From Lates calcarifer (taxonomy: Eukaryota; Chordata; Actinopteri; Centropomidae): a stretch of 64,000 bases of DNA. Numbering within the stretch: the first letter of the stretch is position 1; the number at the start of each line of letters is the position of its first letter. Location of the stretch: assembly GCF_001640805.2 (NCBI RefSeq), contig NC_066851.1:22503750-22567749 (forward strand), in the 5' to 3' direction. Position numbers and translations under genes: made by a program. The notes below the pieces were generated by a model. That model saw only the letters and a program-made list of their open reading frames with translations, was not told the DNA's origin and did not search any database. Positions 63,001 to 64,000 of this stretch are shown piece after piece.

Positions 63001-63306
63001 GTGAGGTCTTAATTTCAGACCGATGCTCAAGCTCTACTGTAATTCTCTGAGTGGTTTTGAATGGGTTTAATGGCTCCTGCACTCAAACTCACTTAGGACA
63101 TGCAGGATCATGTTAACCACCCAAATCCAGTTAGAAAGTCAGACTTAACTGGCAGCACAAGGTTTTTGTTTGACACATGCTTTACTCTCTAGTATTTTAA
63201 CTTCAACATCAACATGTTTCTCTCGTCCAACAGGTGAACGTCTACATCTTGGGAAGAACTTTTCTTGTCCTGGCCAGAGAACTGTGCATCAATGCCCCGG
63301 CTATAG
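45662..63306 (+). CDS. brf1: TFIIIB subunit BRF1, N-terminal part (5 exons; 3' end outside window)
   Basis: BRF1 is the TFIIB-like subunit of TFIIIB that recruits RNA polymerase III to tRNA, 5S and similar genes in the nucleus. Exons: 45662-45845, 47345-47419, 54589-54762, 57865-57896 and 63234-63306, about 179 codons. A zinc ribbon is formed by C6, C9, C25 and C28 ([20 protein letters not shown], then [19 protein letters not shown]). Then come the linker [13 protein letters not shown] and the first cyclin repeat beginning [20 protein letters not shown], with [40 protein letters not shown] and [12 protein letters not shown]. All phases agree. The second cyclin repeat and the BRF1-specific C-terminus must lie beyond the window. 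ATG 45662 gives the known N-terminus, and an acceptor lies 25 bases before it. Confidence 0.95.
45846..47344 (+). other. brf1: brf1 intron 1 (coding)
   Basis: Contains an interspersed repeat at 46121-46253. The rest is AT-rich with no exon recognised. Confidence 0.6.
46121..46253 (+). repeat. Interspersed repeat (ATCTGCACCAAAATTG type)
   Basis: AGGATCTGCACCAAAATTGG, CCACCAAATTTGGTACAAAT and ACATCACCTCCATGGTGGAG follow the order of a repeat I recognise as common in perciform genomes. Noncoding. Confidence 0.5.
47345..47419 (+). CDS. brf1: brf1 exon 2: linker
   Basis: 75 nt between tgtctccag and gtgagt. With the carried base it reads [20 protein letters not shown] then QTLQK, matching the ESRAQTLQ block of the family. 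Phase 1 in and out. Confidence 0.9.
48835..48945 (-). repeat. Reversed fragment of GAGAGTTAGATGAGAAG-type fish repeat
   Basis: ATGAGAGTGGTATCAATCTT preceded by TATGCTAAGCTAA is the reverse of an abundant fish element. Another fragment is at 4285-4345. Confidence 0.45.
49098..49345 (+). repeat. CTGCAACTAAT repeat family, nearly full copy
   Basis: Starts GGGCTGCAACTAATGATCAT and ends TCTACTAATTGTTGCAGCTT. The ends form an imperfect inverted repeat (CTGCAACTAAT against ACTAATTGTTGCAG), which defines the element. Confidence 0.65.
50005..51219. mobile_element. Putative 1.2-kb element with terminal inverted repeats
   Basis: Left end CTTAAAGGAACAGTTTGA (50005) pairs with right end GTTGAACTATTCCTTTAAG (51201-51219) as inverted repeats. 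Inside is a (GCTTA)n-like run at 50047-50079 followed by GCATAAAGACTGTAAACAGA, a phrase seen in many fish repeats. No transposase frame and no clear target-site duplication. Confidence 0.45.
52080..52440. repeat. Inverted-repeat element, relative of the 21.6-22.0 kb copy
   Basis: Shares TATGGAGAGGATTCCTACAG, GTTTAACCAGAAACATC and the paired arms CCAGACTCCACTGACAAAAA (about 52180) and TTTTTGTCAATGGAGTCTGG (about 52405) with the element at 21585-22030. Confidence 0.65.
53371..53632 (+). repeat. Interspersed repeat with GGTCAAAGGTCAAAGGTCAA
   Basis: AATTTCTTCAAATTTGGCAC, GGTCAAAGGTCAAAGGTCAA and CTTCACTGGTTGACGGAGG occur in the order of a long repeat common in perciform fishes. Noncoding here. 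Confidence 0.5.
54555..54582 (+). repeat. TG microsatellite abutting brf1 exon 3 acceptor
   Basis: About 14 TG units followed only by CTGCAG before the exon. Confidence 0.95.
54589..54762 (+). CDS. brf1: brf1 exon 3: first cyclin repeat
   Basis: 174 nt, acceptor tctgcag directly behind a TG repeat, donor gtatct. It reads [20 protein letters not shown], then [20 protein letters not shown] and [17 protein letters not shown]. Phase 1 in and out. Confidence 0.94.
54763..57864 (+). other. brf1: brf1 intron with possible conserved noncoding blocks
   Basis: Less repetitive and less AT-rich than neighbouring introns. Stretches at 55180-55600, 56580-56830 and 57000-57350 are of balanced composition with motifs such as CACTTAATTGCAAAA and GGGCATTAATC. 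A TG run lies at 57355-57385. No exon is recognised. Confidence 0.45.
57865..57896 (+). CDS. brf1: brf1 exon 4: 32-nt microexon
   Basis: 32 nt between tttgtcag and gtaagt, reading [11 protein letters not shown] when joined to the previous exon. Too short for open-frame detection but unambiguous by family sequence and phase. Confidence 0.9.
57930..58165 (+). repeat. CTGCAACTAAT repeat family
   Basis: AGAGCTACAATTAATCATCA through GTTTATAAGACATGAGCAAA to GAATAGTTGCAGAT follows the family order. Confidence 0.5.
61355..61600 (+). mobile_element. Degenerate LINE fragment (C-terminus of reverse-transcriptase ORF)
   Basis: AAAATGCAGCTGCGAGAGTT then CTTACTAGAACC translates to a broken [15 protein letters not shown] motif. 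It is followed by relics of the SVLRPVVS...LIQIKL segment and of a LAPS-like stretch. This is the recognisable 3' end of fish CR1/L2/Rex-type LINE reading frames. Several frameshifts and stops make it dead. Confidence 0.55.
61620..61770 (+). repeat. Repeat with GTTTCACCTCTTGTCCGAAAG motif
   Basis: GGTTCTCAGTCATCCAGATC followed by TGAAGATGTTTCACCTCTTG and AAGGCTTCATCAGTTCTGAA matches a short repeat widespread in fish genomes. The parent family is not certain to me. Confidence 0.45.
63234..63306 (+). CDS. brf1: brf1 exon 5: first cyclin repeat, end
   Basis: 73 nt between ccaacag and gtacag, reading [20 protein letters not shown] then APAI. It leaves one base for the following Asp codon outside the window. 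Confidence 0.93.
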
Positions 63307-64000
63307 GTACAGAGCTTAACTTCACCCTCTTTTTCTTTTACTACACTGACATTTCAAGATTTTGTTGCTCTCTGAATCAGCTCAGATATCTATTATGTAG
63401 ATGTGTGCAGCTGCTAGTTAATCTCATTATCGATTAATATGCCAATTATTTTGCATCTATATGCCAACAAAAATAGCGAGAAATGCCTCTCACAATCTCC
63501 TAAACCCAAGGTGTTATTCAGATGTCGTTTTGTCCGACCGACAGTCCCAAACTCAAATATATTAAATTTACAATTACATAAAACAGCAATCTTCACATTT
63601 ACTAAGCTGGAGCCAGAGGATGATTGGCATTTTTTGTGAAAGGTTACTCCAGGGATTTGTTACTGATTCCATAATGTGTACTGATTAATCGGGGACTCTC
63701 AAATGACAGATTAAAGAAATAACGGTGCAGCAAAGGCTGAGAAATCCTGACTTCTGCATCTTACATTTTTCAAACTGCAACTTGATTGTGTTTTTCTTTT
63801 ATAGAGGCTCCGTACTCTGTAGACTCCCACATCTTTTAAATTCCTTGCAAACTCCAGTTTATGACTTATGAGGCTTGCTGTGATTGAATTTGTAGTTTCC
63901 AAGCCAAAACTTAAGATATCCCTGATGATTCATTTAGTCACAGTAGACTGCAGACTCAGACTTCAGTGTCAGAGTGATCCCTAAGCTCTACTCTAATTCT
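63307..64000 (+). other. brf1: brf1 intron (partial) with interspersed repeat
   Basis: 63405-63740 carries a CTGCAACTAAT-family copy (GCAGCTGCTAGTTAATCTCA, TTTTGTCCGACCGACAGTCC, AACGGTGCAGC). No further exon appears before the window ends. Confidence 0.55.

Larger units (their letters stand above)
57897..63233 (+). other. brf1: 5.3-kb brf1 intron
   Basis: Has a CTGCAACTAAT family copy (57930-58165), a balanced-composition block at 58450-58880, a LINE fragment (61355-61600) and an associated repeat at 61620-61770. Other parts show nothing recognisable. Confidence 0.55.

Overview
The window looks like nuclear DNA of a ray-finned fish, probably a spiny-rayed (acanthomorph) teleost. Vertebrate genes are split into small exons with consensus GT-AG borders. 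The introns are AT-rich and carry long TG/CA microsatellites. Many short interspersed repeats are of kinds I recognise from perciform-like genomes, and there is a tandem cluster of intronless-CDS TRIM genes typical of teleosts. There is no sign of prokaryotic, plasmid or phage DNA. All recognised genes are on the + strand.

Layout. (1) 1-17229 holds the 3' half of a kinesin light chain gene, klc1: nine coding exons covering TPR4-6 and the C-terminal tail. Its 5' half lies before the window. One exon (4747-4909) has an apparent one-base insertion that creates a stop. (2) 17230 to about 21500 is probable klc1 3'UTR and intergenic DNA. (3) 22643-30853 is a complete zfyve21 gene (FYVE zinc finger protein) with eight coding exons, one of them a 54-nt exon that looks like an optional cassette. 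(4) 34.9-42.7 kb holds three tandem TRIM E3 ligase genes (RING, B-box, coiled coil, PRY/SPRY), each with a short 5' leader exon, a roughly 0.1-kb intron and a single uninterrupted coding exon. (5) About 43.9 kb to the end holds the 5' part of brf1 (TFIIIB subunit): a CpG-rich start region and five coding exons covering the zinc ribbon and the beginning of the first cyclin repeat. The rest lies beyond the window.

The genes do not form a pathway. Their jobs are motor-cargo binding (KLC1), endosome/focal-adhesion trafficking (ZFYVE21), probable ubiquitin ligases of an innate-immune type (TRIM cluster) and RNA polymerase III initiation (BRF1). From memory, human KLC1 and ZFYVE21 are near neighbours on 14q32.33 and BRF1 lies on the same band, so the linkage is partly ancestral and the TRIM cluster looks like a fish insertion or expansion.

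The most notable observations are: mosaic similarity among the TRIM copies (gene conversion); a duplicated GC-richer upstream block in front of TRIM copies 2 and 3; splice acceptors sitting directly behind TG repeats in three unrelated genes; the klc1 frameshift; the zfyve21 cassette exon; and several foldback or inverted-repeat elements. I found no RNA genes, CRISPR arrays or clearly new biological system. Exon borders come from reading frame, splice consensus and remembered family sequences; no alignment was run.
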